Below, piece after piece: positions 14,219-22,764 of a DNA stretch of 34,263 nucleotides. The position numbers and the translations under genes were made by a program. The notes under the pieces were generated by a model. That model was not told the origin of the DNA. It worked only from the letters and a program-made list of their open reading frames with translations, and made no database searches. Source of the stretch: a bacterium. GTDB lineage: Bacteria; Bacillota; Clostridia; Oscillospirales; Oscillospiraceae. Location of the stretch: contig SFQY01000005.1 of assembly GCA_004562395.1 (NCBI GenBank), positions 1-34,263 on the forward strand, in the 5' to 3' direction. Within the stretch, counting starts at the first letter, position 1; each line of letters opens with the position of its first letter.

Positions 14219-14800
14219 ATGATTCGTTTCGCCCGGGAAGAGGACCTGCCTCAGCTGCTGGAAATCTACGGACCCTATGTGCTGAAAACCACCGCCACCT
14301 TTGAATACGACGTGCCCTGCCGCCGGGAATTTGCCCGGCGCTTCCAGACCATCACGGAGCAGTTTCCCTGGCTGGTCTGGGAGGAGGAGGGCCGGATTCT
14401 GGGCTACGCCTATGCCAGTCTGCCCTTTACCCGCCCGGCCTACGCCTGGTGCGCCGAGCCGACGGTTTACCTGCGTCCCGAGGCCTGGGGCCGGGGTATC
14501 GCCGAGGCCCTGTACGCCGCCCTGGAGAAAATCCTGAAGGCCCAGGGCTACCAGGTGCTTTACGCCCTGGTCTGCGGGGAAAACCGGCAGTCCCTGCGCT
14601 TTCACGAGAAGATGGGCTACCGGCTCCGGGCGGAGCTGCCGGACTGCGGCTGGAAATTTGACCGCTGGCTGGGGCTTTGTTGGTTGGAAAAACGGCTGGA
14701 TTCCGTGAAATCGCCCAGCGCGTTCCCTGCGGCCTGGAGAAAGGTTGTGCAGGATGCGCAAAACTTTCCGGATATTTTAGACAATTTGTCCCTTTTCTAA
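14219..14800 (+). CDS. GNAT N-acetyltransferase, phosphinothricin acetyltransferase-like
   Basis: The protein should transfer acetyl from acetyl-CoA to an amine; relatives act on phosphinothricin, methionine sulfone or similar amino-acid analogues, and the substrate here is unknown. The 193-residue product shows the Pat/MddA-like order: IRFAREEDLPQLLEIY at the N-terminus, TATFEYDVP, GYAYASLPFTRPAYAW, the acetyl-CoA loop RPEAWGRGIAEALY (motif A) and ENRQSLRFHEKMGY. About 25 residues at the C-terminus after WLEKRL extend past the usual family end and may be non-conserved. The ribosome binding site is AGGGGGA. It stands between mgtE (divergent) and the glg operon. Confidence 0.85.
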   Translation: MIRFAREEDLPQLLEIYGPYVLKTTATFEYDVPCRREFARRFQTITEQFPWLVWEEEGRILGYAYASLPFTRPAYAWCAEPTVYLRPEAWGRGIAEALYAALEKILKAQGYQVLYALVCGENRQSLRFHEKMGYRLRAELPDCGWKFDRWLGLCWLEKRLDSVKSPSAFPAAWRKVVQDAQNFPDILDNLSLF

Positions 14801-14831
14801 TGAACAAAAATATGTTATGTTATGAATGTGG

Positions 14832-14862
14832 AAAAATGTGCCGGACCGAGCGCATTTTTATT
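14832..14862 (+). terminator. Hairpin with T run between the acetyltransferase and glgC
   Basis: AAAAATGTGC (14832-14841) and GCGCATTTTT (14850-14859) pair with one G-T wobble, followed by ATTCTCTTT. It can terminate the acetyltransferase transcript. If the glg operon starts just upstream it would instead be a leader attenuator. Confidence 0.55.
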
Positions 14863-14905
14863 CTCTTTGGAGCATCCATCAATTTCAATAAGGAGAGCTG
14901 TGACC

Positions 14906-16096
14906 ATGTATTTTCAGAAAAAACGCGTAATCGCCATGCTGCTGGCCGGCGGCCAGGGCAGCCGTCTTAAGGTTCTGACGGAGAAAACCGCCAAGCCTGC
15001 CGTCCCCTTCGGCGGCAAGTACCGCATCATCGACTTCCCCCTGTCCAACTGTGTCAATTCCGGTATCGACACCGTCGGTATCCTGACCCAGTACCAGCCC
15101 CTGGAGCTGAACGAGTACATCGGCAACGGCCAGCCCTGGAATCTGAACAAGACCCATAGCTGCGCCCAGGTCCTGCCTCCCTACGAGCGCCACGACAAGA
15201 AGTCCGGCTGGTATAAGGGCACGGCCAACGCCATCTATCAGAACATCGACTTCGTGGACCGCTTTGATCCCGATTACGTGGTGATCCTGTCCGGCGACCA
15301 CATCTACAAGATGGACTACGCCGCCATGGTGGCCTACCACGAGAAGCACAACGCCTCCTGCACCATCGCCGTGCGCAATGTTCCTCTGGCCGAGGCTTCC
15401 CGGTTCGGCATCCTGAACACCAACCCCGACAACTCCATCTACGAGTTTGAGGAGAAGCCCCCCGTTCCCAAGTCCACCAACGCCTCCATGGGTATCTACT
15501 GCTTCAACTGGAAGGTCCTGCGGGAGGCTCTGATCGCCGACGAAGATGACCCCAAGTCCTCCAACGACTTCGGCAAGAACATCATCCCCAGCCTGCTGAA
15601 CGCCGGCCACAAGATGATGGCCTATCCCTTCGACGGCTACTGGAAGGACGTGGGCACCATCGACTCCCTGTGGGAGGCCAACATGGAGCTGCTGGGCAAG
15701 GAGCCTGTCTTCGACCTGCGGGGCGACGAGCGCTTCAAGATCTACGCCCGTAACTCCGCGCAGCCCTCCTCCTATATCGACGAAAAGGCCAAGATCCGCA
15801 ATGCCTTCGTGGCCGAGGGTTCTGAGGTCTACGGCACCGTGAAGCATTCCGTCATCTCCGTGGGCTGCACCATCGGAGAGGGCGCTCTGGTGGAGGATTC
15901 CGTGGTTATGCCCGGCGTCACCATCGAGGCCGGGGCCATTGTCCGCAACGCCATCCTGGGCGAGGACTCCAAGGTCTGCAAGAACGCCGTTGTGGGCGGC
16001 GCCTTCGCCCCCGACGAAAAGAGGAGCATCAGCGTCACTTCCAAGGGCGCTGTCGTTGAAGCCAACACCGTGCTGCTGCCCGGTGATATGCTGTAA
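14906..16096 (+). CDS. glgC: Glucose-1-phosphate adenylyltransferase (ADP-glucose pyrophosphorylase) GlgC
   Basis: GlgC makes ADP-glucose and pyrophosphate from ATP and glucose-1-phosphate, the committed step of glycogen synthesis. The 396 residues include the nucleotide-binding signature LLAGGQGSRLKVLTEKTAKP and PFGGKYRIIDFPLSN, the catalytic LSGDHIYKMDY, the glucose-1-phosphate region EFEEKPPVPKS and a C-terminal left-handed beta-helix with hexapeptide repeats (about 295-396). AGGAG precedes the ATG at 14906; the frame extends back to 14822 without family similarity. It is followed 15 bases later by glgD. Confidence 0.96.
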   Translation: MYFQKKRVIAMLLAGGQGSRLKVLTEKTAKPAVPFGGKYRIIDFPLSNCVNSGIDTVGILTQYQPLELNEYIGNGQPWNLNKTHSCAQVLPPYERHDKKSGWYKGTANAIYQNIDFVDRFDPDYVVILSGDHIYKMDYAAMVAYHEKHNASCTIAVRNVPLAEASRFGILNTNPDNSIYEFEEKPPVPKSTNASMGIYCFNWKVLREALIADEDDPKSSNDFGKNIIPSLLNAGHKMMAYPFDGYWKDVGTIDSLWEANMELLGKEPVFDLRGDERFKIYARNSAQPSSYIDEKAKIRNAFVAEGSEVYGTVKHSVISVGCTIGEGALVEDSVVMPGVTIEAGAIVRNAILGEDSKVCKNAVVGGAFAPDEKRSISVTSKGAVVEANTVLLPGDML

Positions 16097-16111
16097 GAGG
16101 AGGATTCCGCA

Positions 16112-17221
16112 ATGAACGTAATGGGTATTATTTTTACCAACGACGCCAGTATCGGTGAGCTGACCGACAAGCGCACCATGGCTTCCCTGCCCTTTGGCGG
16201 CCGCTACCGCCAGGTGGACTTCGCGCTGTCCAACCTGAGCAGCGCCGGTGTCCGCCATGTGGGCATTATCTCCCGTCACAACTACCAGTCCCTGATGAAC
16301 CACATCGGCGACGGCGAGGAGTGGGGCCTGGAGCTGGAGGAGGGCGGTCTGGAATTCCTGACTCCCTACGCCCAGTCCGTTACCGACACCTACCGGGGCA
16401 AGCTGGAATCTCTGAGCAGCGCCATGGACTTCCTGGAGTACGGCGCTGATGACGAGCTGGTGGTCATGATCGACTCCGCCATCCTGTCCAACGTGGATCT
16501 GACCGACGTTCTGAACAAGCATGTGGAAAGCGGCGCCGATGTCACCGTGGTCACCAAGGCCGGCATCGCCAACGGCGTGAAGAAGCTGGACCTGGCCCTG
16601 AAGGTGGAGAACGGTCAGGTTACCGACATGATGGTTGACTACGCGGCTCCCTCCGAATACGTTGCCTCCATGGACATCTTCGTCCTGCGCAAGAAGTGGC
16701 TGATCCAGCAGGTCAAGGAAATGATCGCCCGGGACAAGTTCCACATGGACCGGGACCTGGTCATGGGCGGCTGGCAGCGGGGCAAGGTCTCCGTCAATGT
16801 CTATCCCTTTAAGGGCGTGGCCATGTTCAATGAGTCCCTGGAGGAGTATTTCCGCAACTCTCTGGCCCTGATTCAGGCAGATATCCGCCACGACATTTTC
16901 CATTACAACCATCCCATTTTCACCAAGGTTCGTGACCGGGTTCCCACCTACTACGGCGAGACCTGCGACGTGGAGAACTGCCTGGTGGCCGACGGCTGCA
17001 TGCTGGAGGGCGAGGTTAAGGATTCCGTTCTGTTCCGTCAGGTCACGGTATGTCCCGACGCCGAGGTGGAGCACTGCGTTATTATGAATGATGCTGTGAT
17101 CGGCGAGGGCGCGGAGCTGAAGTATGTCATTCTGGATAAGAACGTCACCGTGACTCCCGGCGCCAAGCTCATCGGCACCAAGACCAATCCCATCATTGTC
17201 AAGCGGGGGGAAACCGTATGA
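16112..17221 (+). CDS. glgD: GlgD, regulatory-type ADP-glucose pyrophosphorylase subunit
   Basis: GlgD is a GlgC paralogue found in Firmicutes that forms hetero-oligomers with GlgC and raises its activity. The 369-residue protein keeps the fold (SLPFGGRYRQVDFALSNL, MDIFVLRKKWL, a C-terminal beta-helix from about 285) but the N-terminal glycine loop is altered to IIFTNDASIGELTDKR, so it lacks the GGQGSRL catalytic motif, as usual for GlgD. The ribosome binding site is AGAGGAGG. Its last four bases overlap the glgA start. Confidence 0.94.
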   Translation: MNVMGIIFTNDASIGELTDKRTMASLPFGGRYRQVDFALSNLSSAGVRHVGIISRHNYQSLMNHIGDGEEWGLELEEGGLEFLTPYAQSVTDTYRGKLESLSSAMDFLEYGADDELVVMIDSAILSNVDLTDVLNKHVESGADVTVVTKAGIANGVKKLDLALKVENGQVTDMMVDYAAPSEYVASMDIFVLRKKWLIQQVKEMIARDKFHMDRDLVMGGWQRGKVSVNVYPFKGVAMFNESLEEYFRNSLALIQADIRHDIFHYNHPIFTKVRDRVPTYYGETCDVENCLVADGCMLEGEVKDSVLFRQVTVCPDAEVEHCVIMNDAVIGEGAELKYVILDKNVTVTPGAKLIGTKTNPIIVKRGETV

Positions 17222-18663
17222 GAATTGCCGTCTGCGCCTCTGAAGGCGCTCCTTACGCCAAGTCCGGCGGCCTGGGCGACGTGATGGAGGCCCTGCCCGC
17301 CGCCCTGGCCCGGATTGAGGGCAATGAGGTTGCCCTGTTCCTGCCCTACTACAGCAAGATCAAGTCCAACGCCGCCTACCCCACCGAAAAGGTGGCGGAA
17401 TTCCGGGTCCGGCTGGGCTGGCGGCAGCAGTACTGCGGCGTCATGAAGCTGACGAACCGCTCCGACGGTGTGCAGGTCTATTTCCTGGACAATGAGTACT
17501 ATTTCGGCGGCCGTACCGGCGCCATCTACGGCGACATGGACGACGGCGAGCGCTTCGCCTTCTTCTCCCGGGCCTGCCTGGACGCCATGGCGGCGATCAG
17601 CTATATCCCCGAGATCATCCAGTGCAATGACTGGCAGACCGCTCTGGTTCCCGTATATCTGAAGGCTCTGTACCAGGGGCAGTTCCCCAGGACCCGCTGC
17701 ATGTACACCATCCACAACATCGAGTATCAGGGCTGGGCCAACGCCAGCTTCTTCGATGACATGCTGGGCCTGCCCTGGGAGTACCGCGGCACCCTGGATA
17801 TGAACAATTCCGTCAACGTCATGAAGGGCGCCATCGAGACTGCCGACCTGGTCACCACCGTCTCCGAGACCTACGCCCGGGAGCTGATGTATCCGTACTA
17901 TGCCCACGGTCTGGACGGCATCCTGGCCAGCAACGCCTGGAAGCTCACCGGTATTACCAACGGCATCGACGTGAACACCTTCAACCCCGAAACCGACAAG
18001 GCGCTGCCGGCCCACTTCAACGCCGAGACCTTCGTGGAGGGCAAAGCCAAGTGCAAGGCCGCCCTGCAGGAAGAGGTGGGGCTGCCCGTGAAGCCCGATG
18101 TGCCTCTGGCTGTCATGGTCACCCGTCTGGCCGGACACAAGGGCCTGGATCTGCTGTGCTACATCGCCCGCCGTCTGCTGTGGGAGGAGGACGTCCAGCT
18201 GCTGATCCTGGGAACTGGCGAGGCCCAGTACGAGAACTTCTTCAAGGACCTGGCCTATCAGTTCCCCCAGCAGGTGTCCGCCAAGATCACCTTCAACTTA
18301 GGGTTGGCCGCCCGGATCTACGCCGGCGGCGACATCTACCTGATGCCCTCCAAGTCCGAGCCCTGCGGCCTGAGCCAGATGAATGCCATGCGCTACGGCA
18401 CCGTTCCCGTGGTCCACGCCACCGGCGGCCTGAAGGATACCGTGCCTCCCGCCGATGAAAACGGCGAGGGCGGTCTGGGCTTCACCTTCCAGAGCTACAA
18501 TGCCGACGATTTCTTCGCCTCCCTGAAGCGGTGCCTGGATCTGTATAACCGCAACCGGGAGGGCTTCCGGGCCCTGCAGAAGCGGGAAATGGAGCAGGAC
18601 TTCAGCTGGGACGTCCCCGCGGCCCGGTATATGGATCTGTTCCGGAATATGCTTTCCTGGTAA
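17218..18663 (+). CDS. glgA: Glycogen synthase GlgA (GT5)
   Basis: GlgA adds glucose from ADP-glucose to the growing alpha-1,4-glucan. The 481 residues are normal length. The ADP-glucose-binding motif is K15-SGGLGDV (KTGGLxDV in many relatives). Other family segments are MYTIHNIEYQGW, TVSETYARELM, LTGITNGIDVNTFNP at the domain boundary, VTRLAGHKGLDLL and the GT-B C-terminal motif PSKSEPCGLSQMNAMRYG. The ATG overlaps the glgD stop (ATGA), indicating translational coupling. No branching enzyme or phosphorylase gene is in the window. Confidence 0.96.
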   Translation: MRIAVCASEGAPYAKSGGLGDVMEALPAALARIEGNEVALFLPYYSKIKSNAAYPTEKVAEFRVRLGWRQQYCGVMKLTNRSDGVQVYFLDNEYYFGGRTGAIYGDMDDGERFAFFSRACLDAMAAISYIPEIIQCNDWQTALVPVYLKALYQGQFPRTRCMYTIHNIEYQGWANASFFDDMLGLPWEYRGTLDMNNSVNVMKGAIETADLVTTVSETYARELMYPYYAHGLDGILASNAWKLTGITNGIDVNTFNPETDKALPAHFNAETFVEGKAKCKAALQEEVGLPVKPDVPLAVMVTRLAGHKGLDLLCYIARRLLWEEDVQLLILGTGEAQYENFFKDLAYQFPQQVSAKITFNLGLAARIYAGGDIYLMPSKSEPCGLSQMNAMRYGTVPVVHATGGLKDTVPPADENGEGGLGFTFQSYNADDFFASLKRCLDLYNRNREGFRALQKREMEQDFSWDVPAARYMDLFRNMLSW

Positions 18664-18712
18664 GTCCGGAACCCAAAGCCCATGGGGCTTAAGAAATCCC
18701 TGAAAAACAGGA

Positions 18713-18746
18713 CAGGAGCTTTCCAAAGCGGAAAGCTCCTGTTTTT
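18713..18746 (+). terminator. Intrinsic terminator of the glg operon
   Basis: A 12-bp perfect stem (CAGGAGCTTTCC at 18713-18724 with GGAAAGCTCCTG at 18730-18741) is followed by five T residues. Confidence 0.92.
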
Positions 18747-18751
18747 ATGCT

Positions 18752-18776
18752 GGCCGCCCTGGGGGCGGCCTTTCTT
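18752..18776 (+). terminator. Second hairpin after glgA
   Basis: GGCCGCC (18752-18758) and GGCGGCC (18764-18770) form a seven-base stem followed by TTTCTT. It may be a back-up terminator. Confidence 0.55.
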
Positions 18777-18853
18777 GATAATGAACGATTTTCTGTCCCG
18801 AAAATCATGGAAGCGGCATCGCGGTTCCGGGCCGGTGGGATAACGAAGGATTT

Positions 18854-19861
18854 TCAGCGGTCCCTGATCAGCAGCTCCGCGATCTGGATGGCGTTGGTGG
18901 CAGCGCCCTTGCGGACCTGGTCGCCGCAGCACCACAGACACAGGCCGTTGTCGTCGGTGAGGTCCGGACGGATGCGGCCCACGAATACGATATCCTGATC
19001 GGTGGTATCCAGAGGCATGGGGTACTGCTTGTTCTTCAGGTCGTCCACCAGCTTACAGCCGGGGGCCTTGGCGATCACCTCCCGGGCCTGCTCCACGGTG
19101 ACCGGCACGTCGAAGTGGCAGCTGACGGAGATGGAGTGGCTGCGGACCACCGGAACCCGGACGCAGGTGCAGCTTACCTTCAGCTGGGGCAGGTGCATGA
19201 TCTTGCGGCCCTCGTTCTGCATCTTCATCTCCTCGCTGGTGTAGCCCTCGAACTGCTCGCCGCCGATCTGGGGGATCAGGTTAAAGGCGATCTGGTAGGG
19301 GAACACCTTGGGCTGGACGGTCTTGCCGTGGCCCAGGGCCTGGACCTCGCTCATCAGCTCAATGGGGCCGCCAGCGCCGGCGCCGGAAACCGCCTGATAG
19401 GTGGAGGCGGTCATGGTCCGGATGGGGGCAATGGTGTTCAGAGCGTTGACGGCGGTGACGGTGATGATGGTGGAGCAGTTGGGGTTGGAGATGATGCCGC
19501 TGTGCCAGGCCACGTCCTCAGGATTTACCTCGGGGACCACCAGAGGAACCTTGGGGTCCAGGCGGAAGGCGGAGGAATTGTCCACGAAGACGGCCCCGGC
19601 CTTGACGATGGCAGGCGCAAACTGCTTGGCGATGTCGTTTTCCGCCGCGCCCAGAACGATATCCACACCCTCGAAAGCGTCGTCCCGGGCCTCCTGGATG
19701 GTCACATCCTCACCCCGGAACTTCAGCGTCTTGCCGGCGCTGCGGGCGGAAGCCAGGGGGACCAGCTTGCCCACAGGGAAATTCCGCTCCTGCAGAACCT
19801 TGATCATTTCCTGTCCCACGGCGCCGGTGGCGCCCAGGACGGCAACGGTATATGTTTTCAT
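18854..19861 (-). CDS. asd: Aspartate-semialdehyde dehydrogenase
   Basis: Asd reduces aspartyl-phosphate to aspartate-semialdehyde with NADPH, the second step toward threonine, methionine, lysine and peptidoglycan diaminopimelate. The 335-residue protein has the NADP loop VLGATGAVGQEM at the N-terminus, DNSSAFR, the nucleophile C129 in SNPNCST, YQAVSGAGAGG and the substrate segment VRSHSISVSCHFD. ATG at 19861 is preferred over the one at 19867 because the latter abuts GGAGGA with no spacing. It lies 61 bases downstream of lysC on the same strand and is probably co-transcribed with it. Confidence 0.96.
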   Translation of the reverse strand: MKTYTVAVLGATGAVGQEMIKVLQERNFPVGKLVPLASARSAGKTLKFRGEDVTIQEARDDAFEGVDIVLGAAENDIAKQFAPAIVKAGAVFVDNSSAFRLDPKVPLVVPEVNPEDVAWHSGIISNPNCSTIITVTAVNALNTIAPIRTMTASTYQAVSGAGAGGPIELMSEVQALGHGKTVQPKVFPYQIAFNLIPQIGGEQFEGYTSEEMKMQNEGRKIMHLPQLKVSCTCVRVPVVRSHSISVSCHFDVPVTVEQAREVIAKAPGCKLVDDLKNKQYPMPLDTTDQDIVFVGRIRPDLTDDNGLCLWCCGDQVRKGAATNAIQIAELLIRDR

Positions 19862-19885
19862 AGTCATTCCTCCACAAAGAAAATT

Positions 19886-19914
19886 GCGGGGGAGGGGTGC
19901 TGTCCCTCCCCTGC
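19886..19914 (-). terminator. Intercistronic hairpin between lysC and asd
   Basis: On the minus strand GCAGGGGAGGG (19914-19904) can pair with CCCCTCCCCCGC (19897-19886) with one mismatch, followed by AATTTTCTTT. It may be a partial terminator or RNA-stability element setting the lysC-to-asd ratio. Confidence 0.5.
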
Positions 19915-19922
19915 GGTATGGT

Positions 19923-21242
19923 TTATTTTGTAATGAAGCTGTTGTACAGCACCCGGATCGCTTTCTTGAAGTCCTTGTTGTCCACGCCGAAGATGATGTT
20001 CAATTCGTCGGGGCCCTGGTTGATCATGCGGATATTGACCCCGCTTTCGCCCAGCGCAGCGAAGATCTTACCGGAAATACCGGGCCGGAAGGCCATTTTC
20101 CGGCCAACGGCGGCAACCACGGCAATGTGGTGGTGGACATCCAGGGTATCTGGCTCCGCCTCCTGCTGGATCTCCGCCATGATGGTATACAGGTCCTTCT
20201 CAATGGCCCAGGTGGGCAGCACCACGGACACGTTGTCGATGCCGTTGGGCACGTAGTCCACGGAAATATGGTGGCGCTCCAGCACCGTCAGGACCCGGCG
20301 CAGCACACCAACCTGGTTGCTCATGCCCCGCTTGGACAGGGAAATGATGGAAAAATCCGTCTTGCCGGTGATGCCGGTGATGAACCGCTCTGGGTCGTGG
20401 TCCGCCTCAAAGGACTCCCGGATCATGGTGCCGGGGGCGTCGGGCTGGTTGGTATTGCGGATGTTCACGGGGATGTTCTTTTCCCGGACGGGGAAGATGC
20501 TGTCCTCGTGGAGGACCTGGGCGCCGGAGTAGCTCAGCTCCCGCAGCTCGTCATAGGTCACCTCGGGAATGGCCTGGGGATCGTCCACGATCCGGGGATC
20601 CGCCATAAGGATGCCGGACACGTCGGTCCAGTTCTCGTAGACATCGGCGTCCAGAGCCGCCGCCGCCAGGGCGCCGGTGATGTCGCTGCCGCCCCGGGAG
20701 AAGGTATGGATGGTGCCGTCGGGCATGATGCCGTAGAAGCCGGGGATCACCGCGCCGTAGCCCAGCAGGACCTGGTTGCGCAGAGCCTCATAGGAAGCCT
20801 CCTTATCCACGGTGCCGTCCAGGTTGAATTTGACCCAGTCCGCGGCGTCCACAAACTGGAAGCCCAGGTAGGCGGCCATCAGCTTGGCGGAGAAATACTC
20901 GCCCCGGCTGACCAGCTCCTCCTGGCTCACGGCCTTGGCGTCGATGCGCTTTTTCAGCTGCTCCAGCTCCGGCTCCAGCCGCAGATCCAGCCCCAGCTCA
21001 TCCCGGATATCCAGGTAGCGGGAGGCGATCATCTCAAAAATGCTGGAGCAGTCCACCCCGTACTGGATATGGGCATAGCACAGGTAGAGCAGGTCGGTCA
21101 GCTTGTGGTCACCGGAAAACCGCTTGCCCGCGGCGGAAACCACCACCACCCGGCGCTCGGGATCCGCCATCAGGATATCCCGGATCTTGCGGTACTGCCC
21201 GGCGTCGGCCATGGAGCTTCCGCCGAATTTCACTACTTTCAT
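19923..21242 (-). CDS. lysC: Aspartate kinase (aspartokinase) with C-terminal ACT domains
   Basis: Aspartate kinase phosphorylates aspartate at the entry to the aspartate family pathway. The 439-residue protein opens with VVKFGGSSMAD (K5, the phosphate-binding loop), then VVVSAAGKRF, a kinase domain with FSRGGSDITGALAA, and two ACT domains in the last ~140 residues (ISLSKRGMSNQVGVL and VAAVGRKMAFRPGISGKIF) that normally bind lysine or threonine for feedback. Which amino acid acts here cannot be read. ATG at 21242 has GAGAGAGG upstream; an in-frame ATG at 21329 lies in the upstream repeat. Gene symbol is generic for the monofunctional enzyme. Confidence 0.94.
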   Translation of the reverse strand: MKVVKFGGSSMADAGQYRKIRDILMADPERRVVVVSAAGKRFSGDHKLTDLLYLCYAHIQYGVDCSSIFEMIASRYLDIRDELGLDLRLEPELEQLKKRIDAKAVSQEELVSRGEYFSAKLMAAYLGFQFVDAADWVKFNLDGTVDKEASYEALRNQVLLGYGAVIPGFYGIMPDGTIHTFSRGGSDITGALAAAALDADVYENWTDVSGILMADPRIVDDPQAIPEVTYDELRELSYSGAQVLHEDSIFPVREKNIPVNIRNTNQPDAPGTMIRESFEADHDPERFITGITGKTDFSIISLSKRGMSNQVGVLRRVLTVLERHHISVDYVPNGIDNVSVVLPTWAIEKDLYTIMAEIQQEAEPDTLDVHHHIAVVAAVGRKMAFRPGISGKIFAALGESGVNIRMINQGPDELNIIFGVDNKDFKKAIRVLYNSFITK

Positions 21243-21304
21243 CTTTTCTTTTCCTCTCTCGGGCAAGGCCCGTTTGCAGTTCTTGGATATTAAATGAGGG
21301 TGTA

Positions 21305-21484
21305 AATGATCGTTTATCGTTGCACCCAACGTAGGGCGGGGGCAAGCCCCCGCCGATGCACCAATGGTTTTGCATATCCGCGTCTAACGCAGCCGAGCAT
21401 GTATCCAACCTGCTCGGCGGGGTCATGACCCCGCCCTACGTTGGGTGCGGCATTATTTGCTGGATGCTCCGCTAAACGATCATT
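21305..21484. mobile_element. MITE-like element A between hom and lysC
   Basis: The 180-base element has perfect 12-base outer inverted repeats (AATGATCGTTTA at 21305-21316 and TAAACGATCATT at 21473-21484) and perfect 20-base inner ones (21322-21341 and 21429-21448, containing CAACGTAGGGCGG). Inside are CGGGGGC-AA-GCCCCCG (21337-21352) and a perfect 20-base palindrome at 21417-21436. It has no gene. It separates hom from lysC, which are otherwise in the same direction, and its stems could reduce read-through. Confidence 0.8.
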
Positions 21485-21497
21485 GATCTGCTTTTTT

Positions 21498-22604
21498 TCA
21501 GCGGATCTCTGCGATGAAGGCGTCGGGGTTTTCCTTCAGCCAAGCGTGCATGTCGGCTACGGACACGGGTTTGGTCACCACCGCGCCGTCCCAGACTTCC
21601 TGCACATCTCCGGCCCAGCCGCCCCGGACATACCAGGTCAGCTTTTCGCTGTTGTCCGCGGTGACCCTGGAGCCGTAGGGCGCGTAGAAGCCTCTGCCTG
21701 CCAGCACATCCACCAGGTCCTGAACTACATTATATGCGGTGGGGTACCGTCCCGCGCCCTGGCCGTAGAAGCTCATGCGCTCGGAGGTCTGTCCCAGGAA
21801 GGTGATCAGGTTGTAGTTCAGAGGAACCGCGGCCTCCGGCTCACCCTCCTTCACCAGGGTGGGATGGACATAGGCGCTGTAGGCGCCCTCCGCCTGGGTG
21901 CCGGTGGAGATCAGCTTGCACACCAGACCATGTGCCTTGAAATTCTCCACGTCCTTCGCCTGGATGTTCCGGATGCCCGCCACGGGGACGCTGTCCCGGT
22001 CCAGACTCACGCCGAAGGCGATATTGGCCGAAAGAATGACCTTGTGCCAGGTGTCGATGCCGTCCACGTCGGTGGAGGGGTTGGCCTCGGCATAGCCCAG
22101 CTTCTGGGCCTGGCTCAGGGCTTCGCCGTAGTCCAGACCGAACCGGGTCATGTTGTCAAGAATGTAGTTGCAGGTGCCGTTCATAATGCCGCCCACCCGG
22201 GTGAGCTTCTGGACCCGGCGGGCCCGCTCCAGCTCGCTGAGCCAGCCGATGCCGCCGCCCACCGCCGCTGTACAGCGGAATTTGACGCCCATGCGCTCCG
22301 CCAGAGGCAGCAGCTCATCGTAGAAGGTGCATACCAGCGCCTTGTTGGAGGAAACCACGTTCTTTCCGGCCTCTATGGCGGCCCGTACAAACTCATAGGC
22401 CGGATGCAGGCCGCCCATGGCCTCCACCACGGTGTCGATGGTTTCGTCCTCCACAATGGACTTATAGTCCTTTACCGCCTGGGCGTCGGGAAGGGAGATA
22501 TCCTCCAGGCACAGTACCTTGGTCACCTGCATGTCTTCTCTGGATTCGGTGATCTCATAAACGCCTCTGCCAACGACGCCAAAGCCCAACAGTCCGATCT
22601 TCAT
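21498..22604 (-). CDS. hom: Homoserine dehydrogenase, short form without ACT domain
   Basis: The enzyme reduces aspartate-semialdehyde to homoserine, the branch point to threonine and methionine. The 368-residue protein has an N-terminal Rossmann motif LLGFGVVGRGVYEI, then NKAL near residue 88, the catalytic-domain segment AAVGGGIGW, IMNGTCNYIL and LGYAEANPSTDVDGID (the homoserine dehydrogenase signature region). Bacterial enzymes commonly run to about 430 residues with a C-terminal ACT domain; here the chain ends soon after YGQGAGRYPTA and a short domain, so threonine feedback through an ACT domain is not expected. CGGAGGA precedes the ATG at 22604; the frame extends to 22661 only as an artefact. 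Confidence 0.93.
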   Translation of the reverse strand: MKIGLLGFGVVGRGVYEITESREDMQVTKVLCLEDISLPDAQAVKDYKSIVEDETIDTVVEAMGGLHPAYEFVRAAIEAGKNVVSSNKALVCTFYDELLPLAERMGVKFRCTAAVGGGIGWLSELERARRVQKLTRVGGIMNGTCNYILDNMTRFGLDYGEALSQAQKLGYAEANPSTDVDGIDTWHKVILSANIAFGVSLDRDSVPVAGIRNIQAKDVENFKAHGLVCKLISTGTQAEGAYSAYVHPTLVKEGEPEAAVPLNYNLITFLGQTSERMSFYGQGAGRYPTAYNVVQDLVDVLAGRGFYAPYGSRVTADNSEKLTWYVRGGWAGDVQEVWDGAVVTKPVSVADMHAWLKENPDAFIAEIR

Positions 22605-22716
22605 GAAAACATCCTCCGTTATCTCTATATATATTGAGGGTTCCGCTGTAAAAGAATACAATCCGGGACGAGAGCCGCGGAATCCGCAGAATCCGCTGTG
22701 TTCGGCCCGAAAACAC

Positions 22717-22745
22717 TTGCATTTTTATGAAAAACAGTATATCAT
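22717..22745 (+). promoter_or_regulatory. Promoter of thrC
   Basis: TTGCAT at 22717-22722 and TATCAT at 22740-22745 are spaced by 17 bases, about 100 bases before thrC. The -10 box overlaps that of the divergent hom promoter. Confidence 0.65.
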
Positions 22746-22764
22746 ATACCTGCTAAAATTGCAA
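22736..22764 (-). promoter_or_regulatory. Promoter of hom
   Basis: On the minus strand TTGCAA (22764-22759) and TATACT (22741-22736) are spaced by 17 bases. The predicted leader to hom is about 125 bases. I see no T-box sequence in it. Confidence 0.65.

Noticed and set aside
14885..17074. A 729-codon open frame antisense to glgC and glgD
   Set aside because: It is the mirror of two well-supported genes in GC-rich codon usage; the product is a low-complexity Gly/His/Val/Leu sequence with no family features.
22605..22730. T-box or threonine leader-peptide attenuator upstream of hom
   Set aside because: No T-box sequence is present, and the only open frame has no ribosome binding site and few threonine codons.
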